A stretch of DNA of 64,000 bases from Nemania diffusa (Eukaryota > Ascomycota > Sordariomycetes > Xylariales > Xylariaceae): assembly GCA_038501195.1 (NCBI GenBank), contig JBBPUQ010000010.1, forward strand, positions 1,691,501 through 1,755,500. Reading direction: 5' to 3'. Of the stretch, positions 33,901 through 43,940 are shown piece by piece (position 1 is the stretch's first letter; each line of letters starts with the position of its first letter). The translations under genes and the position numbers were made by a program. The notes beneath the pieces are model-generated. The model had not been told where the DNA came from. It saw nothing but the letters and a program-made list of their open reading frames with translations, and ran no database searches.

Positions 33901-36157
33901 TGTGGTATACAGTGAGTATACAGGCCATCTGTACAGCTGTCTAGTACTAGATTGAGGTACTCTAAGCCCCACATGGAGGTACTTACATGTGCTGTTGGAC
34001 TGTTTAAACATGTTCGATGCCCACCTACCAGGTACCGATCCCTAAACAATGAGCAAACTCCTTTGACCATGATTACATATATTTTCCATACATTATATCC
34101 ACACTGTCGAGGCCAGTGGTCCTCTGAACATGACCACAATTAGCTGTGGTTGTTTAAAGATGAGCATTCTATCTAGCGGGGCTACATGTATGTATCCATT
34201 TACCACCACTAAAAGCACGGTACCTTAGGTAGGTTAGGTAGGTAATAGGATTGCAGACATGTTGGTGCCATAACAATGTCTGTGAACAGCAACATGAAAG
34301 GAATGGTAAAATACTCACTTCGTTCCTGAGTTATTGGATATATTTGTTAATTATCCTAGTATATTATCTGTTATGCCATACTTACCAATGTTGGATTACC
34401 TAGGGTTGCCGAATATGTATTATCTAAAGACCTTCAATTGGTCTTCAAGCACGATCACCTATATAGAAGTCTTGTGTAATGTGTGTTATAGCCCATTTAA
34501 CCGACCAATTTGAAATACCAATTGTATAGACTTAGCCAGACTTAACCATATTCATTATCATGAGTGCCAAGAAACTCATATTTATTCTATCCGTGTTGCC
34601 AAGCCTGTGTCCATAGCTCACGTCTCTCAGATATCCTGTTAGCAAATATAGGTTAAGGCCAAGTAACCAGCCGTGCCCTCAGCCCATAGATTTGTTGTTA
34701 GGCACACTAGATACTACTCAGACCCGAATGCTACCGGGGAGTTGGTACTGTCGTTGCTCTGAGTGGAGGGGGTACCAGCCGAAATTGTAACTCTATTGCA
34801 TCATCAATTGTTATAGAGATGCATAGATAGCATGCGACCGATTTTCTACTATGTGAGCTTTGAACATACACGAGATGTCCTATTACTAGAAGCTATTTTT
34901 GGCACAATGACTAAACTTCTTGTAAGTAGTTGTACAGTCAGTCCAATTGGAGTTAGATACTTACCTACCCCATATCTACTATTTGAATGGGAGCTGGGGG
35001 ATCGGCAGGCAGATATTCCCATATTCTACTTCGCAACATATTGCGCCTACCAAAGCTTCATAGAAACCAAAACGGGCTAATGGCCGGATAATATCTTGTA
35101 ACCGGCCAAATCATCATACGTACCTATCTACTAGTCTCGCAGTCAGATTTTACTTGATAGTAAGTGAGTGGACGGTTTTGTGTTTAATATTATACCGCAA
35201 TATATCGCGGGGTATGAGTAGCTCCTAAGTAAGGATATAAATCCAAGCACTTATATCATATATTTATACCACCCATTTGAAGCCAGGATCATGGGGGCCG
35301 AAAGATAGTTCGCTATACTTACACGTCATGTAAGCACTTACTATTCAAATACGAAATACAGTCGTGTTGGATGTAATATTGCCAGTAACTCAGCCTGTAT
35401 CATGTCTTAGACAGAGTACGCATACCTATCCCAGTATACCAGCCTATGATCAACATGTAATGCCAGCTAGCTAGTAGCACCATGACGGATCATCCGCGGT
35501 GGCACAATGCTACCCTATGATACTTAAATAGCTACCTAACCCCAGCCTGCAGAGAACTAAACAGGTTCTACAGTGACAGTGGTATGTATGCTCATAACCC
35601 TATTCCGTTGACCTAGGTATCTAGACTCGTGGACATCTGGGGTGTATGCAATCCCAATACATCTAATTTCTAGGATAGGCATCTTGTTGCGAGGTCTGAC
35701 GTCGGCCTCGAAACCGCCAGCATATTGGGTGACCCGGAGAGACTCCTGGGGAGGGCCGAGGCCACAATGAACCTATACCGCGCAGTTAACCAGATCGACC
35801 ATCAACAGAACTGTAAACCACCTTTCGTGGGTGAGAGAGTTCATTCTCTCACCTTCATATCAATCCAGCGAAAAGCGCATTATACGGCCAGGCTGTCCCA
35901 CAAAATAAACAGATCGAGTCACTGTTACTAGACGAAACAAGCGAGGAGGAAAGTCTTCACAATCCCGTACTACTCGTCTACCCACCTATACCGAAACATT
36001 AACAGTTTTGCGTGGATGGAGAAGAGAGACTGAGAGACAACTGGGCACACCTCAGGCAATCGATCAGTCTACCGGGAAAGGACAAGCTATGAGTCTATGA
36101 CAGCGTGCCATCTACTCAGAGGAAAGGTCAAAAAGGCGTCGAAGGTATGATTGAACT

Positions 36158-36165
36158 TGACGTCA
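36158..36165. promoter_or_regulatory. CRE-like palindrome TGACGTCA
   Basis: Perfect TGACGTCA, the consensus site of fungal ATF/CREB-type bZIP factors, 325 nt upstream of the methyltransferase ATG. A single 8-mer can occur by chance, so binding is only possible. Confidence 0.3.
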
Positions 36166-36489
36166 CGCTCACTCTCAGTCGAAACAACAGGAGACTTGAA
36201 CAGGCACACGTCGTGCTAGATAAAAAGAAGCGTCCGAAGTGTACGCATACATATAGGAAGTAGGTAAAGGATTGTGTTAGAGGAGGTATGAAGCGCCGGC
36301 TGTCATTGGATGCGCAAAATAGAGGTACCTACTATTTTTATAACTACCGCTTTGGGATTGCATGCATCGCTAATCAAGATGCGTACAGCCGATCGAGGGT
36401 TCCCAAATACATACTTAACAGCATACTATCTGCCTGCCTAGGTAATTCCCAGCTGTCGGTCTCCAACGCGGAGGACAGCAACGTCCAAG

Positions 36490-38970
36490 ATGGACGGAGA
36501 CCTGGGATATCACCTCATGTCAACAAATGTGCCCCCTGAGCTGGTGATGATCCATCGGAACCAACAGCTGCCGCACCGAAAACAAGCCAAGGCCTCGAAA
36601 AAACCCACTCCGACAACCGCTGGCGCTGCTAGTGCTGGTGCTGGTGCTGGTGCTAGTGCCGCCTCCGCCTCTTCCAGCACACCTAGGACCACCACCTCCA
36701 CTCTTGTCTCTTCCCCTATTATTACTGCATTTGATGACAACAACTTCACCACTGCCACTACCACTACCACTACCACCGGCACTGATGCCACTGGTACTAC
36801 CTGCAGCACCACCAACACTAATACTGACACCACCACTAACACCACCAACACTGAGACCGACGCCGACACCACTACCAACTTTGACCTCGACCTTGACCTC
36901 AACCTCAACCTCAGCTTCAACAACTCCCAACCCCACCCTGACCAGTCGACCGTTCTTAACGAAACGGCTGCCACCACCCCTGCCGAGCTCGACAAAAACG
37001 ATCACGGCCGCCACGACGACGGCCAATTCCCCGAATGCGACGACTCAAGTAGTCCCGAGCAGAGCACAACCGCCGCCGCCGTCCGGCCCAGCTTTGGTGA
37101 CCATCGCTCATGGCTGTTTGGGAGGTCAGCCCGAAGACGCACCGCTTCACTGACCAAATCATCGACCCCGGGCCCCTCGTCTCACCCAACCACCAGCACC
37201 ACCACCATCTCCACCTTGTCAGCCGATCGTAGCGCCTCTCCCGGCCCGTCATCCTCGTCATACTCGGATCAAGCCCTGCCACTTGTTCCCCGTGCCACTA
37301 CGAGCACCGTCCCGTCGTCGTCGTCGTCGCCCGCACCGCAACACTCGTCGGTATTCGCATCGGCCTCCACCCCTCGATCCCCAGCCCTTCCCAAGGATCC
37401 CCAATTCAGCGGTCATACTGATGATACCGTTCCCCGCCAGCACCACACGCCCCTGATCAAGTCATCCTGGCGGGACCCTTTCCATAGGAGGTCCACGCAC
37501 CAGTCCCTCTTATTCTCCCCCCCGGCCGAACCACCCACAAGTGCAGCCAAGAATTCTAGTGTACATGGCCACCACAGTAGCATGCAAAGCTCGACTACTC
37601 TAACCCAAGCACCACTTCCTATTCAACATCCTATCCCGGGCGACGTGCTGTCCCCGGGAAGTAGTGCCTTGGCTGGCCACTCCGGAGTGATGTCCTCCAA
37701 CGAAGCTCTATTGTCATCTTCGGCAGAGAGGAGTGGCGCCCTCTCAACTGCCTCAAATGCCACTTCTACGACTCCAAGGCCGACTGCTCCGCTCCAGGAA
37801 GCAAAGGCCTTCGTCGTTCGCAATGGCCGTACGTACATCAACGATGCCACATTGCCATATCCTCTACCCGTGGATCTTGCAGAGCTTCACCGTCAATCTC
37901 TTCGCACTCTACTCATGTTCCAGTTGTTCGGAGGCCCCATTCTCTCGTCTGCCTTCGCGAGCAAGCCGCCAACTCGTGTCCTCGATGTCGGCTGCGGCGC
38001 AGGCTTCTGGAGTATGATGTGCCACCGATATTTCGCACAGCATGGTCATGCGTCTATTTCCTTCACCGGTCTTGATATTGTACCGCTAGGCGGGTCCGGG
38101 GCCCGTGCGGAAGTGAAGCCCGACAAGGAAATGCGGTGGCGGTTTGTTCAACACGATATAAGACAGCTGCCATGGCCCTTTGCCGACGGCGAATTCGACT
38201 TGGTCATGGTGAAAGACATGGCATTTACCTCGTCGTTCCGCGACTCGCAGCTCATCATGGAGGAGTATCTACGCGTACTGAAACCTGGCGGCGTCTTGGA
38301 ATACTGGGAAACTGACTCGACTATTCGCATGCTTCGTCCGCATGCGCCAAAGAACACGCCATTAAAAATACACGATGATGAATCTTCCAGCGATGGTGGC
38401 GATGACGAAGACAACGCGGAGAGGATGGGTGCCTATGTTATGACTACCAATACACCAATAAGCCCGCCCCTCAACGCGTACCTAGTCGACTACAACGCTT
38501 GGTCGAGCAAGGCGTTAGAGGCCCGTGGCTTATCTGCCGTACCCTGTACTCTCATCGGAGCTTATCTACTACAGGAGGCCGAGTCGCTCACAGATGTACA
38601 ATCAAAACGTTTAGCGGTGCCGCTGAGCGAGATAAGATGGGAGCGTGAAGGTGTCGGCGGTGTTGTGACAAAGGACGGGAAGAGCTACATCGATTCGCAA
38701 AAAGGGAAATTCAAAGACCAAGATCGGAAGTCTGGAAGTCCTGTAACGCCATCGCAATCTGCCCTACGGAGGACGGCCCTCGAGACAACCGTCAGCTTTA
38801 TTCTCGCGCTCGAGCCGCTGCTGCGGGAGGTGAGCGGCAAAAGCCAGGAGGAATGGGACACGTGGGCAGGTAAGATGACGAATGATCTCTTGCGTGAGGG
38901 CGGTACGAGCTGGGGTGAATGCCTCGAGGTGGGAGTCTGGACTTCCCGGAAGAGGCATAACAAATTGTGA
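36490..38970 (+). CDS. SAM-dependent methyltransferase with long Ser/Thr-rich N-terminus
   Basis: Single exon, 826 aa. Residues 1 to about 430 are low complexity: Ala/Gly and Thr/Asn/Asp runs near nt 36620-36920, then Ser/Pro/Thr-rich, presumably disordered and regulatory. A conserved module begins near residue 438 (AFVVRNGRTYINDATLPYPL, HRQSLRTLLMFQLFGGPI). Class I methyltransferase motifs follow: motif I VLDVGCGAGFW near 497, an acidic strand-2 end at FTGLDIVPLGG, WRFVQHDIRQLPWPF, motif IV FDLVMVKDM, and LRVLKPGGVLEYWE. An acidic insertion (DDESSSDGGDDEDNAE) interrupts the C-terminal half. The substrate is unknown. ATG 36490 could be replaced by the in-frame ATG at 36517 (MSTNVPPELV). Repetitive coding DNA creates Val-rich antisense shadows. 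Confidence 0.88.
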   Translation: MDGDLGYHLMSTNVPPELVMIHRNQQLPHRKQAKASKKPTPTTAGAASAGAGAGASAASASSSTPRTTTSTLVSSPIITAFDDNNFTTATTTTTTTGTDATGTTCSTTNTNTDTTTNTTNTETDADTTTNFDLDLDLNLNLSFNNSQPHPDQSTVLNETAATTPAELDKNDHGRHDDGQFPECDDSSSPEQSTTAAAVRPSFGDHRSWLFGRSARRRTASLTKSSTPGPSSHPTTSTTTISTLSADRSASPGPSSSSYSDQALPLVPRATTSTVPSSSSSPAPQHSSVFASASTPRSPALPKDPQFSGHTDDTVPRQHHTPLIKSSWRDPFHRRSTHQSLLFSPPAEPPTSAAKNSSVHGHHSSMQSSTTLTQAPLPIQHPIPGDVLSPGSSALAGHSGVMSSNEALLSSSAERSGALSTASNATSTTPRPTAPLQEAKAFVVRNGRTYINDATLPYPLPVDLAELHRQSLRTLLMFQLFGGPILSSAFASKPPTRVLDVGCGAGFWSMMCHRYFAQHGHASISFTGLDIVPLGGSGARAEVKPDKEMRWRFVQHDIRQLPWPFADGEFDLVMVKDMAFTSSFRDSQLIMEEYLRVLKPGGVLEYWETDSTIRMLRPHAPKNTPLKIHDDESSSDGGDDEDNAERMGAYVMTTNTPISPPLNAYLVDYNAWSSKALEARGLSAVPCTLIGAYLLQEAESLTDVQSKRLAVPLSEIRWEREGVGGVVTKDGKSYIDSQKGKFKDQDRKSGSPVTPSQSALRRTALETTVSFILALEPLLREVSGKSQEEWDTWAGKMTNDLLREGGTSWGECLEVGVWTSRKRHNKL
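36620..36925 (+). repeat. Low-complexity coding repeat (Ala/Gly, Thr/Asn, Asp/Leu)
   Basis: Imprecise trinucleotide and hexanucleotide repeats (GCTGGTGCT-, ACTACCACC-, GACCTCAACCTC-type units) within the methyltransferase ORF. They encode Ala-Gly, then poly-Thr, then alternating Asp/Asn-Leu. Slippage-prone; length variation between strains is expected. Confidence 0.7.
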
Positions 38971-39619
38971 TGACGACGACAAATGACGATGAAGAACACC
39001 AGCATCTCCTTGTGCAAGCCAGGCTTTCCAGCAGTGCCTTCCGCAAACACGACCAGTCTTTACAGGTTCCAAGCATATATGACTATATTTGTTGTGGCTA
39101 TCTCTTACCACCTCGACCTTTTTGAGTGGCGTTTCCATTCTGCACCTTATTTTGCTACGCACCATCGTATCTTTTCCTCAGCGTCCGATACCTTTTGAGA
39201 TAGTACCTGCATAGCGTTTTATTGTCAGCACAGTTCTTCAATGCACATGGTCAACACATCCAACGGGAGGAGAAGCCCCCTTCACCCATACTGTCTGATA
39301 AAAAGGAATTGTATACTCGTCCCTTCCGCCCTAGGGTATCGAAATTGGAGACTTGAAGGACTGCATTTTTCTTTGGTGATTTGAGTTATAGGGTGTATAC
39401 AGGTCAATGTGTATATTCGTTACTTCTGGGTACAGGTGCAAAGTTGGGGTACGGGTGGCTCGTCATAGACGGTAGAAATCACGACTAGAAGAAATGAACG
39501 TTCATTCGAATTGATACTTCGCAAGGATTGTCCGGGTGTTGCAGGGGAGAGGTTGTGAGCATGTTGATGAAGACAAGGACCACAGGGGTTTACGAGCTCG
39601 GTCACGAGCTGTTTTCAAC
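38971..39619. other. Convergent 3' intergenic region
   Basis: Spacer between the 3' ends of the methyltransferase and LYR genes; it includes whichever terminal exon the LYR gene may have (see that entry). ORFs overlapping the methyltransferase end are antisense shadows. Confidence 0.45.
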
Positions 39620-40061
39620 TTACAATGCCTCGATTTCTATCATCAGGTAAATAATTTAGCAATTGACAGGGAGTCGAGGAGAGGCAGATATATATATATA
39701 TGTATAAATACCTTTTTTCACAAATTCAGCCCGCGCTATTCCTTTCTGGATGTCTTCTTCCTTCTGCATCTGCGCGTTCGCCATAAAGGCGCCGTGTAAC
39801 CGCGGTCGAAAATATGAGAATCCGAGTGGATAGTCTTTGCCTAGGTGGAGGAGCTCTGTATATATGTGAGCTCTTGAGTGTAAAGAGCAAACGAACAATA
39901 TATGTATATTTGTGATGATGGCTAAGAAACACAGTTGATGCTACCTAGGTAGATTATAACGAGTGTATGTTCTGAACTGACACCATCTAGTCGAGTCAAC
40001 GAAACCTACCTTTGTAAATGGCGATGACTTGGCGCCTCAATTCTGGATTTGGGGCCGACAT
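39620..40061 (-). CDS. LYR-motif protein, ETFRF1/LYRM5-like
   Basis: Tiny mitochondrial-type gene with exons too short to stand out as ORFs. Exons complement(39620..39636, 39712..39855, 40010..40061), with phases agreeing, encode 70 aa beginning MSAPNPELRRQVIAIYKELL. LYR-family signatures are the helix with I-Y-K in place of L-Y-R, then HLGKDYPLGFSYFRPRLHGA and ARAEFVKKEIEAL, the ETFRF1/LYRM5 subgroup pattern. In animals ETFRF1 binds electron-transfer flavoprotein and regulates its FAD; LYR proteins in general act with the mitochondrial acyl-carrier protein. The 3' end is uncertain: TTGTAAGT is both a stop in frame and a perfect donor, so a further intron to CTTCTAG (exon near 39491-39512) would change the last residues. 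Divergent from the hot-dog gene. Confidence 0.82.
39688..39701. repeat. (AT)n microsatellite in LYR intron 2
   Basis: A run of about seven TA units inside the second intron of the LYR gene. Length variation would change intron size only. Confidence 0.5.
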
Positions 40062-40400
40062 CGTGTGATATTATCGCAGGTCACATCTGTCCTCGAGGGT
40101 TGTTTACTGTCTACCAAGTAGATGGTCTATAATGTTGTGAAAATGAAGCAATGTGACGCAATTAACAACATAGCCCTACGACTTTAATACTTTGCTTAAT
40201 ACTGCCTATCTAAGCCTTTATCAGCCCCTCTAAATCCCCGAATTCCGGGGCAAGCCGACCTAATCCGTCTCTCCCCTTCAGCCAACACCTCCCAATAGAG
40301 CACTTCAATAGCACCTAATTAGTATAAACAGACTCCAAGGGAACATCGATTGAATAATTAAGAGTACATATACGAGGGGGCATCCCTCAGACAAGACATA
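40062..40400. promoter_or_regulatory. Shared 339-bp divergent promoter
   Basis: Lies between the start codons of the LYR protein (minus) and the hot-dog thioesterase (plus), both predicted mitochondrial. Too short for two independent full promoters, so coordinated expression is likely. I see no clear TATA box; the left half is mixed, the right half AT-rich with CCTAATTAGTATAAAC near 40314. Confidence 0.55.
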
Positions 40401-41834
40401 ATGCTATCTCGCCCTCCTGTAAACCTCGCCGCACGCTTCTGCGCCCGCCAGCTCCGACCTGCGACCTCGGCTCTACACCTTCGTGCAACGCCTGCGCGAG
40501 CCGCCTTTAGTACTCTGATATCCCCTTCTCCATCTACTGCTCCTGCGCAAGAGCCGCACAGTCCACGGCCTTTGCCCCCCGCTCGATGGGTGTCGGACGT
40601 GCGCGCGCGGATTGGGAAGTGTATACTCTTCGGCTGCGAGACGGCGCAAATCCAGAAGGCGGCCAAGATCATCGGCACACTGGCGAGGGAATGGCGTGTC
40701 TTAAGCGCGGGCAGCGAGGGCTTCCTCACCGGCGGCCTGAGAGGGCTCGAGGACCAGCAGGTCGTGTGGGGGGAGATGGATAGTTTCGTAGGTCCTTCTT
40801 TCTTTCCTGCTGCGTCCTGTTGCTGCCGGGGTTTTGTCCGTGTACAGCCCTGTAGGTGGTGAAGGGGTTAGGATCTAGGTACTCGCCAGGCTAATATCGT
40901 CTCACAGCTCACGAGGAATACACATGGTCCTGGCTGGTTTGTGAGATGATATCAGCATCGGCGAGTACGTAGTGCTCAGTAGCCCTCGCCCGAGGAGTCA
41001 GACCCAGCATGGGGGAGATTCTAAAGGGGTTCCAATGGCCGGAAAGACATTTCCTAGTTGGAAGGATTATTTGGAGGGCGGTGGGATATTTGCCTAGTTC
41101 GCATCCACTGACAAGCGGACGCAATATATCAGGGTCACGTTAACAACGCCACGTATATACGGTATGCCGAGTCGGCGCGGGTGAATTGGATTCAACACTT
41201 TGGGCTCCAGGACCCTAAACACCGAGACGCATGGAAAGACCTCATGAGGCCGAAGACTATTGGCTTGATAATGAAGTCCATCAAGGCCGATTACAAGTTT
41301 GTGAGTAGCACCTTCATGCGTATTACCCTACCCTGTTTCAGCTCACCATTTTCGACTTCGGTGTTGGTCATTTTTCTTATTATTATTTTGTTTTGTTTTT
41401 CATGCGACGTGGAATCTTCACAAATGCATATAAATCTAGCAGCAACGAGTATTCTAGTTAACGTGGCATGCAATCCCCATCAGCCAATGACAGCCCCAGA
41501 CACTATATCGGTGTACCACAGGTTAAGCGTGCCTCCGGAGGCGACTGACACCTCGCTAATCCTTGACTGCGTCATCTTCTCGCACGCGCACCGCCGCATC
41601 GCGGCGCGCACCTTCGAGGATATCGCTATCTACGACTACCGGAAGGCGAAGAAGACGGTTCTGCCAGGCTTCATGCTTGATGTTCTCCGGGACACGTGGC
41701 GGCAACAAGAGGAACAGACTGGTTGGGCTAGGGCAAGAATCTGGGGTTTGCTGAAGGACGTCGAGAGTTTGGAGAAAGAGACTTGGGATCGCGAGGATGC
41801 GGTTGAGGATTTTGGCGGTGCGGGAAGAACATGA
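40401..41834 (+). CDS. Mitochondrial hot-dog fold thioesterase-like protein
   Basis: Three exons, 40401..40787, 41133..41300 and 41484..41834, all phase 0, give 301 aa. The N-terminus is an Arg/Ala-rich, acid-free presequence (LSRPPVNLAARFCARQLRPA), predicting matrix import. The hot-dog core crosses intron 1: VWGEMDSFGHVNNATYIRYA, the 4HBT-type active-site strand and helix, then ESARVNWIQHFGL. After intron 2 come PMTAPDTISVYHRLSV and SHAHRRIAARTFEDIAIYDY. The C-terminus (ARARIWGLLKDVESLEKET) is helical. Intron 2 is open in frame (61 codons), so an unspliced form would still translate. Likely acyl-CoA or acyl-ACP thioesterase activity; the substrate is not known. Confidence 0.88.
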
Positions 41835-42759
41835 AGCGGAGTTGAGCGAAGACAGTGAAAGAGAGCATTGTGTTGGACCTAGCGACCTTCGAAACCCACT
41901 GCAGAATCACTTATGAAGAAGCATCACACAGCGAACAGTATAGATGAGTTAAAGGAAAGACTCGCTATAGAGTTATGACTTAGAAATTACTCATGTATAT
42001 TTCAATATCCATCTATCTAAATAGGCTACAGGAGTCCACTTGGAGCTAAATAGATCTATAAAATAATTATAATCATTAAGCGAACGATAGTACGCTTGTT
42101 TGAAAGCTTATTTGTCTCCTATTACAGAATGAGTCTTCGTCTTAGAGGTGCCCAAGGAACATGTGTAGTTTGTGTTGGGCATCTATAACTGGATCGTCGA
42201 TGAACCTGTGATCGTCACTACCTGCCTAGCCAAGCAAACATGAGAGCCGTACCATGGTCGGTTGAAGCGGCTATTGCAGAACTACCGACCGCTCGGATAT
42301 ACTCATGCGCTTTTGCGATACATAGTAGAGCGTGAAGTCGTAGTCTCAGTGATCACGAGTCGCGGTCTACGTGAGGAGAACTTTGTTTCCCATGTGCTGA
42401 TTAAAGCAGTAATAATTACCGACGGGTATACTAGCCGGGAATACAGTCGCGTGAGCAGCGGGATGGGAAAGCAGTTTACGGTATGACGTTGGATTCGTAA
42501 TCCCCATCCCTAAGCACATGGCGCGAAATAATTGTCTAAAATCGTATATGATAGCAAAGCAAGCATTAAGATCTATAGCCATTTTCCCATGCAACAGTTC
42601 CATCGCGTCACGATTCTCTTTTCTCCTTGAGCAAAGTAATAATAACTCTGAAACCTCAGCAGATCACTGGCCTGGCTCTGGTAAGCTGCCAAGAACTATA
42701 GTCATCTCACAGATCGAGTATTCCGATGGTGCGCATCGACGGCGGAGGGATGGGTAAAA

Positions 42760-42786
42760 GGGGGAGGGGAGGGGAGGGAGGGGTGG
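42760..42786 (+). other. G-quadruplex-capable run
   Basis: Five G-runs of three or more (GGGGG-A-GGGG-A-GGGG-A-GGG-A-GGGG) separated by single A residues satisfy the G3+N1-7 rule on the plus strand. Not inside any supported gene. Confidence 0.6.
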
Positions 42787-43860
42787 TAACAAGTTCCACG
42801 CATGCATGCGTTGTCGTGTCTGCGCGCGGCATTTCCCCGCATGCGTTGAACCAGATATATTCGCCGCATGAGAGAGTAGCAGCACACTCGCATCCGCTGT
42901 ACGCTGGGTAGTGGAACGCCGATCCTGGTACTGCTATGTCCGAAGGTGCCAGGTCGTCCGTCATCGCGGGACAGGGGCAATCTGCTCGCTGCGCAGCCCG
43001 TCGCTAGCAAGTCAAGTTGGGAAACAAGCCCATTGTCTGGCCGGAGATTTTATTTACTTTCCTGTTAGAGTCCGGACGGGATGTTATACATGATAACCAC
43101 CACTGTTGGGAGGATCTGGTTGCATCTCCCACCCGAAGCTCATAGGACAAGACAGTCCCGTTCCGCATGTAAGTCGTACGATGTCGCTTGGTACGGTAGA
43201 TGAGATTTCAAGCTCATAAGTTACCTCTCTCATGCCTATCTTTCGAAGCGGCGGTATAAGGCTCGTGTATCGCGCAAACAGTCAAGAGACCGGCGAGATC
43301 AAGATGCCATGTCCTACTGAGGGGTAAATGCCGATATAAATGTGATTGGTAGAGCGGAATGTCTGCGTGTTACCTAGCATCGTTTGCACCATTCCTTCTA
43401 CCGCGAAATGGATCTCTGTGGTTGAGGAGCTCGACGGCAAACTCCGCACCGTAGACAGGCTGCGAGAGAAGCATCATTTAGACCAACAACGCCACCATCG
43501 TTACAGCATGCGCGGCGGTTTTGGGGTCCTTGCTGTATGTAAGCGGTGAGCGGGAAGACGTGTTGTGCTGACCTTGATTCACCAGCTCGTTTGTTAGTCA
43601 ACCTATTCGGGTGTTCCATGTTATACCTACCTAGGTAGCCTAACTTGGATAGGTAAGTAGAGCAATAGTAATTTTAATGGGTGCTCACGTGTTCTTTGCT
43701 GTGTGCGCGTAGGGAGACGTGCCAGTAGCTTTTCACATGGCGATGCTACCTATCTCTGGGGAAGCAGACGAAGAAAAAAATACCCAAAAAAAAACAAGCC
43801 GAGTTCATTCCGGGCCTATACTTTGCCAAGCCACTACTATTGTTCAATTTGGCAAGACTT

Positions 43861-43940
43861 TTTTCTCTCTCTTCCACTCCCTCTCTTTTTCCCCCCTTCC
43901 CTTAATCCCCCTCCCCTCTCGGTAATGAGAGAGGGGGATC
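43861..43940. other. Polypyrimidine tract followed by hairpin
   Basis: About 60 nt of almost pure C/T on the plus strand, followed by GGTAATGAGAGAGGGGG, whose GAGAG-GGGG half pairs with the CCCCTCTC end of the tract. Such tracts mark fungal transcription starts or form H-DNA, but no gene follows that I can support. Confidence 0.4.

Larger units (their letters stand above)
32368..36489. promoter_or_regulatory. 4.1-kb divergent intergenic region
   Basis: Separates the divergently transcribed CCR4 and Ser/Thr-rich methyltransferase genes. The first kilobase is presumably CCR4 5' UTR and promoter, with overlapping short ORFs on both strands near 33080-33380 and no motifs. From 33730 to 34250 it is filled with TAGGTACC-type palindromes. 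The 34250-36280 part is AT-rich. A CRE-like palindrome lies at 36158. Nothing coding is convincing. Confidence 0.5.

Noticed and set aside
36510..37026. Val-rich antisense ORFs over the methyltransferase N-terminus
   Set aside because: They are the complement of Thr/Ala/Asp repeats; no independent evidence.
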